From Sphingomonas sediminicola (lineage in GTDB: Bacteria; Pseudomonadota; Alphaproteobacteria; Sphingomonadales; Sphingomonadaceae), in the NCBI RefSeq assembly GCF_014489515.1, contig NZ_CP060782.1, forward strand, positions 1,860,001 to 1,924,000: a DNA stretch of 64,000 nucleotides. Reading direction: 5' to 3'. Positions 24,470 to 32,767 of the stretch are shown in pieces (within the stretch, counting starts at the first letter, position 1; each line of letters starts with the position of its first letter). Below the pieces are notes generated by a model. That model saw only the letters and a program-made list of their open reading frames with translations. It did not search any database and was not told the origin of the DNA. Made by a program: the position numbers and the translations under genes.

Positions 24470-25267
24470 TCAGGCCGGCACCGTTGCTGCGTCGAAGAAC
24501 AACGCCTGCGCTATGGCCGCCTTCACCGTCGACCGCTGGAACGGCTTGGTGATGAGGAAGGTGGGTTCCGGGCGGGTTCCGGTCAACAGCCTCTCCGGGA
24601 ACGCCGTGATGAAGATCACGGGCACCGAGAACTCGGCGAGGATGTCCTTCACCGCGTCGATTCCGCTCGAATCGTCGGCGAGCTGGATATCTGCAAGGAC
24701 TAGCCCCGGCGGGTGCTGCCGGGCCTGGGTAACGGCCTCGTCGCGGGTGACCGCGACGCCGGTTACATTGTGGCCGAGGTCGCGGACGATCGTCTCGATA
24801 TCCATAGCGATGATCGGCTCGTCCTCGATGATAAGGACGTCAGCGAGCGTCTGGCGCTCGATCTCACCCAACGCTTCCGCAACGAGCGAGTCCACGTCCT
24901 CCGGAGAGGCCCCGATCAGATAGGCCGCATCGTCCGACGAGAACCCTTCCAGCGAGGTCAGGAGCAGCGCCTGGCGCGACAGTGGAGTGATCCGCGATAG
25001 TCGAGCCTGCGCGATACCTTCAGCGCCGGCGTAATCCTTGGCCGGCTCCTCGCCCTCTTCAACATTGGCCGTCGACCATATCGCGTGGAACGTCTTGTAG
25101 AGACCGAGACGCGGATCGACATCGCGCGGAAACTCGTCCGGCTGTGCGACAATCGCCTCGAGCGTCGCTCGAACGAAGGCGTCGCCATGCGTCTGGCTGC
25201 CGGTTAGGGCGCGCGCATAACGGCGGAGGAAAGGCAGGTGCGGTGCGAGTTCCTGACCCAGGGACAT
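24470..25267 (-). CDS. phyR: Response regulator PhyR (anti-anti-sigma factor)
   Basis: 265 residues. The N-terminal half (about 1-130) is a sigma-factor-like domain resembling EcfG, and the C-terminal half is a receiver domain with acidic pocket E148/D149, phosphoacceptor D193 (VLADIQLADD), T221 and K241 (ITKPFQ). When phosphorylated it binds NepR through its sigma-like domain, freeing EcfG. The ATG at 25267 (MSLGQELAPHLPFLRRYAR) is chosen because the frame upstream shows no homology and the family starts here. Divergent from nepR-phyP. Confidence 0.96.
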   Translation of the reverse strand: MSLGQELAPHLPFLRRYARALTGSQTHGDAFVRATLEAIVAQPDEFPRDVDPRLGLYKTFHAIWSTANVEEGEEPAKDYAGAEGIAQARLSRITPLSRQALLLTSLEGFSSDDAAYLIGASPEDVDSLVAEALGEIERQTLADVLIIEDEPIIAMDIETIVRDLGHNVTGVAVTRDEAVTQARQHPPGLVLADIQLADDSSGIDAVKDILAEFSVPVIFITAFPERLLTGTRPEPTFLITKPFQRSTVKAAIAQALFFDAATVPA

Positions 25268-25573
25268 ATAAACGGACTCTCCCAGTCGAAAGCGGGGTCT
25301 TTGGGCGTGCGTAACGGTTGATGCAACCCTTGGCCGGGTCGAGTCAGCAGTTACCGTACACTCCCCGCTGAGATGTGCTGATCGCTGGAACAAAGGACAA
25401 AGCATTTGGTTTCCGCTTCGCGCGGCAAAGGATTGCTGCGGGTTTATGGACGCAGCGCTTGGAGCCGCGTCGGGGTTCGGCGCCTGGCGTTGAACTTTCC
25501 TTAAACCCGTTGCACCTCACGAGTGGAACGCTAAACGAAGCGCGCTTGTACCCGCGCAAGGGGGGACGAGAGG
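25268..25573. promoter_or_regulatory. Divergent phyR / nepR control region
   Basis: This 306-base gene-free stretch separates phyR (left) from nepR (right). On the plus strand a possible EcfG promoter reads GGAAC (25387-25391), 16 bases, GGTT (25408-25411), one base off the -10 consensus. A second GGAAC (25525-25529) has no good -10 partner (CTTGT). I find no convincing EcfG promoter toward phyR. No other ORF or hairpin stands out. Confidence 0.45.
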
Positions 25574-25762
25574 TTGAGTGTTAAGCAGAAGGGCGGCTCT
25601 CATCGCGGTGCCGACAAGGCAATGCAGAAGACGTCCGACGAAAAAAAGAACCGTAAGCAAAGGGCCGGCGACATCGGACGTGCACTCCGCACGATCTACG
25701 ATGACACGCTGCGAGAAACTGTGCCCGACGATTTCAGTGACCTGCTGGGGAAACTCAGCTGA
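25574..25762 (+). CDS. nepR: Anti-sigma factor NepR
   Basis: 62 residues. The C-terminal core IGRALRTIYDDTLRETVP then DDFSDLLGKLS is the canonical NepR two-helix fold that clamps sigma EcfG; the N-terminus is basic and Ser/Lys-rich, as usual. The start is uncertain: TTG at 25574 has a GAGAGG site directly before it, while an ATG at 25622 would give a 46-residue form that keeps the core. It precedes the PhyP-type sensor gene by 21 bases and is divergent from phyR. Confidence 0.9.
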   Translation: MSVKQKGGSHRGADKAMQKTSDEKKNRKQRAGDIGRALRTIYDDTLRETVPDDFSDLLGKLS

Positions 25763-25783
25763 GCCGTTGATGACAATCCCGAC

Positions 25784-27323
25784 ATGCTAAGCGAAGCGGC
25801 CCGGCGCTTTGCGGCGCTGCCGACAGCGGTTAAACTGCTGCTGATCCTGACTGCTGCACTGCTGCCGATCGGCATCAGCCTGGTCTGGGCAGCGAGTCAG
25901 GGAATTCGGGATGCGAACGACGTTCTTCGCTCACAGGCGGAAGAGCAGGCCCGGTTGGCTACACGAGGCGTCGAAAGCCTAATCGCTCGGAACGCACTTG
26001 CTCTAAGGATCGCCGCGAACGGGCGCATTGCTGACGGCGATGGAACCTGCGCGACCCTCGAGCAATCGCTGACAGTCACTCCCGCAGTCGCACGACAGTT
26101 CGAGCTGGAAGACACCAACGGTAAGCGAATCTGCGAAGTCGGGAACGTGCCCGAGACGAGCCGGCTTCCGCTCGTCGCGCCTGGCGACATCGCCTTACGA
26201 ATCCTTCCCGAAGAAGAAGCCCTGACGTTTCGCGTCGGCGTGGCCGGCGGAATGGCGACCGGTTCCTTCACAAAGGCGGAGCTCCGCCAAGCGGCAGTGG
26301 ACGCAGCCCGAATATCGAGACGCTTGCCCTTCGTGACGGGATGAATGAGCTGCCGATCCTGACCCCAGAAGCTCTTCGGCGGGGCCGGGAACAGCTCGCA
26401 ACCAGTCGCTGGCCAATGGCGAACGGGCGGCTGGAAATGCTCGTCGGGACGAAGATCCCGATGATTACCACCGGCGATCGATTGCTGCTGATGCTTCCGT
26501 TCCTGATGTGGATCGTCGCCGCGCTCCTGACCTGGGTGGTCGTGAACCGCCTTCTGATCCGCCCGCTCCGCCACCTCAAGCGCTCGGTAGTCCAATACGA
26601 GCCCGGCGAGGGCGAATTCGTTCTGCCGCTAAAGCTCGGGCCTGCGACCGAGATTCGGGATCTCAGCGAGGCTTTCGCTCGAACGGTCCGCCGGGTCGAA
26701 GATTCGGAGCGCGACATGGCTGGGGCCCTGGAAGGGCAGCGAAAGCTAGTCCGGGAGGTCCACCACCGGGTGAAGAACAACCTCCAGGTCGTCGCCTCGC
26801 TTATCAACATACACGGCCGCACGGCCGAGACCCCTGCCGCGCGCGCCGCCTACGGATCGATCAGCCGCCGCGTCGGCGCGCTTTCGATCGTTCACCGCAA
26901 CCATTTTGCGGAGATGGAAGAGAATCGCGGAATCTCCCTGCGCCCCTCCTCTCGGAGCTTGCGGCGGAGCTCCGCGCCACCGCACCGGAGTCCGCGCGCA
27001 CAATGCGCATCGAACTCGACCTGGAAAGCGCCAACACCACACAGGACGTCGCCGTTTCCGTAGCCTTCCTTGTGACGGAGATCGTCGAGTTCGCGATGCT
27101 GAACACGCCCGAGGACCCGGTGGAAATCACGCTCCGCCGCACGAGCGAGCTGACCGCCCGCCTGACGTTGAACAGCAAGGTTTTGAATCCCGATGAGGAG
27201 GGGGACCGCGAAAAAATGCAGTTCGAGCGGATTATCGCAGGTTTGGCGAAACAGCTTCGTTCCGCCCTTGAACGCAAGCTTGGCCGCTACAGCGTTGAAT
27301 TGCCGGTGTTTCCGCCCCGCTAA
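25784..27323 (+). CDS. phyP: PhyP-type sensor protein of the stress response (two frame breaks)
   Basis: About 513 residues when repaired. A TM helix near residues 17-36, a periplasmic sensor region of about 160 residues, a second TM (LLLMLPFLMWIVAALL), a HAMP-like linker and a HisKA_2 dimerisation segment with phospho-His in EVHHRVKNNLQ. The C-terminal region should be the ATPase domain but shows only a weak N-box (LVTEIVEFAML) and no DxG box, as described for PhyP, which acts as a PhyR phosphatase. Breaks are near 26309-26312 and at C-run 26943-26946. It is downstream of nepR and presumably tunes PhyR phosphorylation. Confidence 0.82.
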
Positions 27324-27373
27324 GAGGCTGGACGGGTCGTTACGGTTGCGACGAAAAAAGTTTCGCAAGCATC

Positions 27374-27399
27374 GGAACATCTGCGGAAGAAGGCGCGTT
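27374..27399 (+). promoter_or_regulatory. Orphan EcfG-type promoter past phyP
   Basis: GGAAC (27374-27378), 17 bases, CGTT (27396-27399): a perfect match to the sigma-EcfG consensus on the plus strand. There is no plus-strand gene downstream, as tatC is convergent and ends at 27508. A large hairpin begins 53 bases later, so a short stress-induced RNA of about 90-100 nt is possible. Confidence 0.6.
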
Positions 27400-27451
27400 T
27401 TGCACAGTGGATAGTGACCTTTTGCCCCCCGCTCTCGCTATCCGCTTAAAT

Positions 27452-27498
27452 GGGCCCGGAACCGCCAACCCTCCCCCCCCGGTGGCGTTTCCGGGCCC
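27452..27498. terminator. Hairpin between convergent phyP and tatC
   Basis: Arms GGGCCCGGAACCGCCA (27452-27467) and TGGCGTTTCCGGGCCC (27483-27498) pair over 16 positions with one mismatch. The 15-base loop contains eight Cs in a row. There is no good T-run on either strand, so it may be a bidirectional but inefficient terminator, or the 3' end of the RNA from the orphan EcfG promoter. Confidence 0.6.
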
Positions 27499-27507
27499 TC
27501 ATTACAT

Positions 27508-28283
27508 TCAGCTAGCCGAACCACCGTTCGCGGAAGCAGCTTCCTTGCGGCTTCGACGCCAGTGCGTCAGGCGGATCGCGAGGATCGCGAGCTCGTACAG
27601 TGAGTAGAGCGGCACCAGCAGCAAAAGCATTGAGACGGCGTCGGGCGGCGTGAGCACGGCCGAAACGGCGGCGGAGGCCACGATCGCATAGCGCCGCGAC
27701 TTCGTGAGCTGCTCCAGAGTGATGAGACCTGCTCGCTCCAGGATCATCAGCAGGATCGGCGTCAGGAAGGCGACACCGAACCCGAACAGGAAGCGGGTGC
27801 AGAAGTTCAGGTAATTGCCGACACCCGGAAGCGCCTCGCGCTGGATCCCACCGACGTCACCCTGAAAGCTGAGCAGGAAGTGCAGCGCCCAGGGCATGGC
27901 GACGTAATAGGCAAAGGCGGCACCCCGATGAAAAAGAACGGCGTCAGCAGGAGGAATGGCAGCAGCGCCTTCTTCTCCCGCGCGTAAAGCCCGGGCGCGA
28001 CGAACTTCCACATCTGGATCGCGAAGAAGGGGAAGCCGAGCATCAAAGCCGCAAAAAGGGCGACTTTCACCTCAACGAAGAAGGCCTCGAAGATGTCGGT
28101 GTAGATGACCTTGCCCTGGCCCGCTGCAAGCAGGGGCTGGACGAGAAAGGCAAAGATCATCTTCGCATAGGCAAGGCAGGCGAAGAACAGCACGACCAGC
28201 ACGCCGAACGACAGCAGCAGCCGTTTGCGGAGCTCGATAAGGTGCTCGAGCAGCGGCGCCTTGGTGTCGTCGATGTCCCTCAC
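27508..28283 (-). CDS. tatC: Twin-arginine translocase subunit TatC (frame break)
   Basis: About 258 residues when repaired. Six-TM core of the Tat receptor that recognises RR signal peptides and exports folded proteins. The conserved start (LLEHLIELRKRLLLS) and the FVAPGLYAREKKALLPF loop are present. The frame breaks at C-run 27923-27926; one added base gives PFFFIGGAAFAYYVAMPW and the rest of the protein. The ATG overlaps the tatB stop (ATGA). Confidence 0.95.
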
Positions 28284-28612
28284 GGCAGCTCGCGCTTGTC
28301 TTGAGGAGGATCGAGCGGAAGCGTCGGCTGATCGATTGCAGGCTCCTCGGCTTCCGCCTTCTGGGCCTCTAGAAGCGCCGGATACTCGCGCATTATGCGC
28401 TCATTCTCCTCGCGCCACTTCTGCTCCATCTCCTCTAGCTCGGCCTCCCGGATCATCGCGTCGATGCCGCTCTGGAAATGGCGTGCCATTCCGCGAATCT
28501 GGCCGACCCAGCGACCGACTGTGCGGAGGGCATTGGGCAGGTCCTTCGGGCCGATGAAAATCAGCGCTAGGACCGCGACGAGAACGAGTTCGCTGGTGTC
28601 GACGCCGAACAT
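28280..28612 (-). CDS. tatB: Tat translocase subunit TatB
   Basis: 110 residues: N-terminal membrane helix (LVLVAVLALIFIGPKDLP) with the TatA/B Gly-Pro hinge, amphipathic helix (ALRTVGRWVGQIRGMAR), then a charged Glu-rich tail. Forms the substrate receptor with TatC. It ends in a 4-base overlap with tatC and follows tatA by 21 bases. Confidence 0.94.
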   Translation of the reverse strand: MFGVDTSELVLVAVLALIFIGPKDLPNALRTVGRWVGQIRGMARHFQSGIDAMIREAELEEMEQKWREENERIMREYPALLEAQKAEAEEPAIDQPTLPLDPPQDKRELP

Positions 28613-28633
28613 GCGGGCGCCTTCGACTAGAGT

Positions 28634-28897
28634 TTAGCCGTTTGTACGGTCGTCACCGGCTGGCGGCACGGAGTCGGTGGTGCGGCGCGGCTCCGGAGTC
28701 ACATCGATCGGCTCGTTACGCGGCAGCGGGCGCGGTTCCTGCCGCTCGGCCGGCTTGTCTTCCTCGGCCATGCCCTGCTTGAAGCTTTTCAGGCCCTTGG
28801 CGACGTCGCCCATCATGGCCGAAAAACGATTCCCACCGAACAGCAGCAGGAGAATGATCGCGAGGATCAGGATATGCCAGAAACTGAAGCCACCCAT
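28634..28897 (-). CDS. tatA: Tat translocase subunit TatA
   Basis: 87 residues: short N-terminal TM ([17 protein letters not shown]), hinge, amphipathic helix ([13 protein letters not shown]) and a Pro/Arg-rich tail. It oligomerises to form the Tat pore. The ATG at 28897 is chosen by family alignment, with AAAGGAGTT-like ribosome site upstream; the frame upstream belongs to scpB. Confidence 0.94.
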   Translation of the reverse strand: MGGFSFWHILILAIILLLLFGGNRFSAMMGDVAKGLKSFKQGMAEEDKPAERQEPRPLPRNEPIDVTPEPRRTTDSVPPAGDDRTNG

Positions 28898-28922
28898 GGA
28901 AAGAACTCCTTTGGCGGGCCTT

Positions 28923-29501
28923 CTAGTCGTCCTCTTCTTCGCTTTCCAGTTGCAGCTGCTCCAGCGCCTCGAAAACACCCTGGTCGAGTGGATCGAGCAG
29001 TCCGGCAGCCTTGAGATCGTCGATCCCGGGTAGGTCCTTCCGCGACCCAAGCCCGAAATGCGTCAGGAATTCCTGTGTCGTCGCATAGAGTAGAGGGCGG
29101 CCGGGACCTTCTCGACGTCCGGCCGTCCGCACCCAACCCGCCTCCATCAGCACATCGAGCGTGCCCTTGGAGATCTGGACGCCGCGAATCGCTTCGATTT
29201 CGGCGCGGCTTACCGGCTCGTGATAGGCGACAATCGCTAGCGTCTCGGTCGCCGCACGCGAGAGGCGGCGCGGCTCCTCGCGGGTCCGCCGCAGCAGATG
29301 CGCGAGATCGGGTGCCGTCTGGAAATGCCAGCGGCCGCCCCGCTCCACCAGCTCGATGCCCCTGCCGGTGTAGATTTCAGCGAGCGTAGCGAGCGCGGCC
29401 TCTACGTCACCATCTCCAGAGTAGCCCTGGATTTCCTCGATGGTGAGCGGTTCTGAGGATGCGAAAATCGTCGCCTCCACTGCGCGAACGAACTCGTCCA
29501 T
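28923..29501 (-). CDS. scpB: Segregation and condensation protein ScpB
   Basis: 192 residues. Kleisin-associated winged-helix protein of the SMC-ScpAB condensin complex for chromosome segregation. The family segments [19 protein letters not shown] and [18 protein letters not shown] are present. The start codon abuts the scpA stop (one shared base), indicating coupled translation. Confidence 0.95.
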   Translation of the reverse strand: MDEFVRAVEATIFASSEPLTIEEIQGYSGDGDVEAALATLAEIYTGRGIELVERGGRWHFQTAPDLAHLLRRTREEPRRLSRAATETLAIVAYHEPVSRAEIEAIRGVQISKGTLDVLMEAGWVRTAGRREGPGRPLLYATTQEFLTHFGLGSRKDLPGIDDLKAAGLLDPLDQGVFEALEQLQLESEEEDD

Positions 29502-30250
29502 CAGGCAGCGCGCACCTGTAAAGGGGCAAAAGGCTCGTCCTGGCGGAGGTCAAGCCGCCCGCGGCGAGCGAGCTCAAGCGCAGCCACAAAGCTCGACGCC
29601 AGTGCAGACCGCCGGAAGGCGGGATCGTCGCTGTCGGGAAGGAATTGGCCGATTTCCATCCAGTCGATCGCCATGCCGATCATCTTTCCGACACGCTCGA
29701 TCGCGTCGTCGAGGGTCATCACCGAACGCATGTGGACGACATGCATTGCCGGCTGGGTCCGGGCCTTGACCGCGCCATAAGCCGAGAAAAGCTCGAACGA
29801 GTTCACCTGCCATGCCGACTTGCGGACCAGTCGCAGCCCTTCGGGCAAGCCGCGCACGAACACGTCGCGTCCGATACGGTCGCGGCCAAGCAGCCGCGCG
29901 CCCGCCTCGCGCATCGCGTCGAGCCTTAGCAGCCGCATCTGCAGGCGAAGGGCGACTTCCTCCGGGCTCGGGTCCTGTTCCGGGTCCTTCGGCAGCAGCA
30001 GGCAGGATTTCAGGTAGGCGAGCCACGCAGCCATCACGAGATAATCGGCCGCGATCTCGAGCTTCAGTGCCCGCGCGCTGGCGATATAGTCGGTGTACTG
30101 ATCGACCAGCTGCAGGATCGAGATCTGTGTGAGATCGACCTTCTGCGCGCGAGCTAGGTTGAGGAGGAGGTCGAGCGGACCTTCCCAACCATCCAGATTA
30201 AGCGTCAGCTCTTCGGAGCCGGCCGAGAAATCGAGCGCATCCACCCCCAT
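29501..30250 (-). CDS. scpA: Segregation and condensation protein ScpA
   Basis: 249-residue kleisin that bridges SMC heads and binds ScpB. The typical N-terminus (LDGWEGPLDLLLNLARAQKVDL) and ADYLVMAAWLAYLKSCLLLP segment are present, with a C-terminal winged-helix (FVAALELARRGRLDL). It follows nagZ in the same operon by 70 bases. Confidence 0.95.
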   Translation of the reverse strand: MGVDALDFSAGSEELTLNLDGWEGPLDLLLNLARAQKVDLTQISILQLVDQYTDYIASARALKLEIAADYLVMAAWLAYLKSCLLLPKDPEQDPSPEEVALRLQMRLLRLDAMREAGARLLGRDRIGRDVFVRGLPEGLRLVRKSAWQVNSFELFSAYGAVKARTQPAMHVVHMRSVMTLDDAIERVGKMIGMAIDWMEIGQFLPDSDDPAFRRSALASSFVAALELARRGRLDLRQDEPFAPLQVRAA

Positions 30251-30320
30251 GCAGCGAGACTAAACCCAAGTTCCCGGACTGCGAAGGGAAAAGGCCAGAC
30301 TCCTGTGGATAAATCGCGAC

Positions 30321-31328
30321 TCAAGCGAGGGCGAGCAGCGCGTCCCTCTTTTCGACCGCAGCCGCGAAATCGAGGCCGTCGTCCGGGGTGAAGGTCCGCG
30401 CCATCGCTCGCGCCAGGCGAACCTCCGCTTCATCCGACAAGGCTGGAACGGCTTTGGCGACGAGAATCATGTTGTCCATTTTGCCGTCGCAATGAAGGGC
30501 GACGTCGCACCCCGCCTTCACGCAGGCGGCCGCGCGCTCGCCGTGATCGCCCGCGAGCGCTTCCATCCCGATATCATCGCTCATCAGGAATCCATCGAAG
30601 CCGATGCGCTGGCGGATGATCTCGTGGATGACGATCGGCGACTGGGACGCCGGACGGTCCGCATCCCACTGCCGGTAGAGCAGGTGGCTGGTCATCCCCA
30701 TCGCCGCATTATGGAGCCGTTCGAACGGTTCCATGTCGACCGCGAGCTCGTCCTCATTCGCTTCGACGATCGGCAGCTCGTGATGGCTGTCGACAAGAGC
30801 GCGGCCGTGGCCGGGAATATGCTTGATGACGCCGAGAACGCCGGCGGAATGAAGGCCGTCGAGGATCGCACGGCCGAGCGCCGCCACCTGCATCGGCTCC
30901 GAACCGAGAGCCCGGTCGCCGACGATGTCCGTCGCGCCCGGCTGGCGGACGTCGAGCATCGGCAGGCAGTCGACGTTGACGCCGACCTCATTGAGCATGA
31001 GCGCCAGCGCGCGTGCGTTAACTCGGGCTGCCTCGATCGCACTGGACGGTGCCCGCTGGTAAAGCCGGTCGAACGCCTCACCGCTCGGGAATGAGGGCCA
31101 TTCGGGCGGACGCATTCGAGCGACCCTTCCGCCTTCCTGGTCGATGAGGATCGGGACTTCGGACCTGCCCGCAATCTCGCGAAGACCGTCGGTCAACCGC
31201 CGCATCTGATCGCGGTCGGCGCAGTTGCGCTTGAACAGGATGTAGCCAGCCGGATCGGCGTCGCGAAAGAAGTCGCGTTCGTCAGTAGTGATTTCGGTCC
31301 CTTCGAGACCGTAAATTGCAGCTTGCAT
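30321..31328 (-). CDS. nagZ: Beta-N-acetylhexosaminidase NagZ
   Basis: A 335-residue family GH3 glycosidase that removes GlcNAc from 1,6-anhydro-muropeptides during cytosolic peptidoglycan recycling. The signature KHIPGHG (169-175) with D180 and H182 in the mobile catalytic loop is present, and the nucleophile Asp is in LMSDDIGMEAL. The ATG at 31328 overlaps the SPOR gene stop (ATGA), and the upstream in-frame ATG inside that gene is rejected. Confidence 0.95.
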   Translation of the reverse strand: MQAAIYGLEGTEITTDERDFFRDADPAGYILFKRNCADRDQMRRLTDGLREIAGRSEVPILIDQEGGRVARMRPPEWPSFPSGEAFDRLYQRAPSSAIEAARVNARALALMLNEVGVNVDCLPMLDVRQPGATDIVGDRALGSEPMQVAALGRAILDGLHSAGVLGVIKHIPGHGRALVDSHHELPIVEANEDELAVDMEPFERLHNAAMGMTSHLLYRQWDADRPASQSPIVIHEIIRQRIGFDGFLMSDDIGMEALAGDHGERAAACVKAGCDVALHCDGKMDNMILVAKAVPALSDEAEVRLARAMARTFTPDDGLDFAAAVEKRDALLALA

Positions 31329-32017
31329 CAGTTCGCCACGAAGCAGTTCTCGCCCGCAACCTTCAGGGCCTGACAAACCTGCTTCGCCTCAGCCGGCGAC
31401 GGAGCCGCCGCTCGAAGGCGAATGCCGCCCGAGAACGGGATGATCATCTTGTTCATCGCTGCGACTGAAGGGAAGCGCGTCGAAAGTGCCGTCCAGGCCC
31501 GCTCGGCCTGCGCCCGGTTTGCGAAAGCCCCCAGCTGAACGACGCTGCCCTTACCTCCCGTTGGTTGCGGCTCAGGTTCGAGCTTTGTCTCTGTCTGGAC
31601 GGGCGCAGGCTTGGGCGGGGCCATGGAGAACCCTGGTTTCGGTTCGGCCTGCGGTTTGGGTGCCACGACGGCCTCCTCCGGCGACTTGCTAAGGTCGAGC
31701 TGGGCGTCGGTGTCCTGCCCCGCGCTCGTCTCGAACGCCGTCTCGCTTTCGCCGGCCACGTCGAGTCCGCCCGGGTCGGTTGGCTTGACCTTGTATGGTC
31801 CCGGCTCCGCGCGGATCAGCTCAGGCGCGCCGCTACCCTCCCCGCCATCCCGCTGCCCGAGCCAGAAGAAGGTACCTGCGACGAGACCTACCGCGAGCAC
31901 AACGACGAGCAGCGCCGCAAGCATGCGCCGGGCCGGAACTCCGCCGGGACCATCCTCGTCGTCGACCGCCTCGAGCCAAGGCAGCTGCTCGTCATAAGCC
32001 TGCCGGCTGTCGCTCAT
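31328..32017 (-). CDS. SPOR-domain membrane protein (first of two)
   Basis: 229 residues. A cytosolic N-terminus, one TM (MLAALLVVVLAVGLVAGTFFWL), a Pro/Glu-rich periplasmic linker and a C-terminal SPOR domain (about 150-229, starting GSVVQLGAFANRAQAERAW). SPOR domains bind denuded septal peptidoglycan, so it is probably recruited to the division site. Its 5' end overlaps the next SPOR gene by 26 bases, and its stop overlaps nagZ. Confidence 0.88.
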   Translation of the reverse strand: MSDSRQAYDEQLPWLEAVDDEDGPGGVPARRMLAALLVVVLAVGLVAGTFFWLGQRDGGEGSGAPELIRAEPGPYKVKPTDPGGLDVAGESETAFETSAGQDTDAQLDLSKSPEEAVVAPKPQAEPKPGFSMAPPKPAPVQTETKLEPEPQPTGGKGSVVQLGAFANRAQAERAWTALSTRFPSVAAMNKMIIPFSGGIRLRAAAPSPAEAKQVCQALKVAGENCFVAN

Positions 32018-32762
32018 CCCCGCTTCCCTTCCGCGCTCCCGCTAGGTCAACCACGACGCAACTCTGGCCGATCGCCCTCATCCGCTGGCAAAGCACTTCG
32101 GAATGAGCCTGTGAAGTGGTCCCGATCTGGAGCCGATAATAAACACGGCCATTCCGCAGCGACGGGATATCGGTGACGACCGCCGGAAGCTTCTTCATCG
32201 CCGGAAACGAGCGAGCGAGCTTTGCCCAGGCCTGCTTGCCCTGGCGAAGGCTCGAATAGGTGCCAACACGAACCATCCGGCCTGAAGCAGCGGACGAGTC
32301 CCAGGGATTGGAGAATTCGAGAGGCTTGCGCTCGGGAGCAGTCGTCTTGGCCGGAGCACTTGGCTCGATGCCGATCGTTACAGTCGGATTGGCCACGCGC
32401 TTCAGAGCCGGCTCGGAATTGAGCGTGGGCTGCACGTCTTCCTGCATCCGAATTACGACGGGCGCCGGTGCCGGCGTTGGCTCGACTTCACGCATCGGCG
32501 CGAGCCCCGGCGCCTGGCGAGGCGGCTGGACCGGCTGTGGCGCAGGAAGTGGGGTTGAGACGGCTTCCGGCTGACTTTCCGTGACCGGCGTTTCCGGCGA
32601 CCACGAGCGGGTCATCCCGAACCAGAAGGACAGGACCGCAATCGCAACCATCCCGACGACCAGGAGCGGAACGGTCCAAAGACGGCCCGATGGCCTCTTG
32701 GGAGCCTTCTCGTCGGTCAGCCAGGGAAGCCGGTCGGCATCCCGTGCAATCGTGTCTGCCAT
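31992..32762 (-). CDS. SPOR-domain membrane protein (second of two)
   Basis: 256 residues with the same layout as its neighbour: N-terminal LPWLTDEKAP resembling LPWLEAVDDE of the other copy, one TM (TVPLLVVGMVAIAVLSFWFG), a long Pro/Val-rich linker and a C-terminal SPOR domain (from GRMVRVGTYSSLRQGKQAW). Likely a tandem duplicate that has diverged. It is expected at the septum. It starts 5 bases after argS ends. Confidence 0.86.
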   Translation of the reverse strand: MADTIARDADRLPWLTDEKAPKRPSGRLWTVPLLVVGMVAIAVLSFWFGMTRSWSPETPVTESQPEAVSTPLPAPQPVQPPRQAPGLAPMREVEPTPAPAPVVIRMQEDVQPTLNSEPALKRVANPTVTIGIEPSAPAKTTAPERKPLEFSNPWDSSAASGRMVRVGTYSSLRQGKQAWAKLARSFPAMKKLPAVVTDIPSLRNGRVYYRLQIGTTSQAHSEVLCQRMRAIGQSCVVVDLAGARKGSGDERQPAGL

Positions 32763-32767
32763 AACCC

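Noticed and set aside
25525..25549. A second EcfG promoter before nepR
   Set aside because: GGAAC is present, but the expected CGTT position reads TTGT; reported only inside the control-region entry.
27473..27480. Eight-C run as a phase-variation tract
   Set aside because: It lies in a non-coding hairpin loop, not in a gene or between promoter elements, and homopolymer lengths in this assembly are unreliable.
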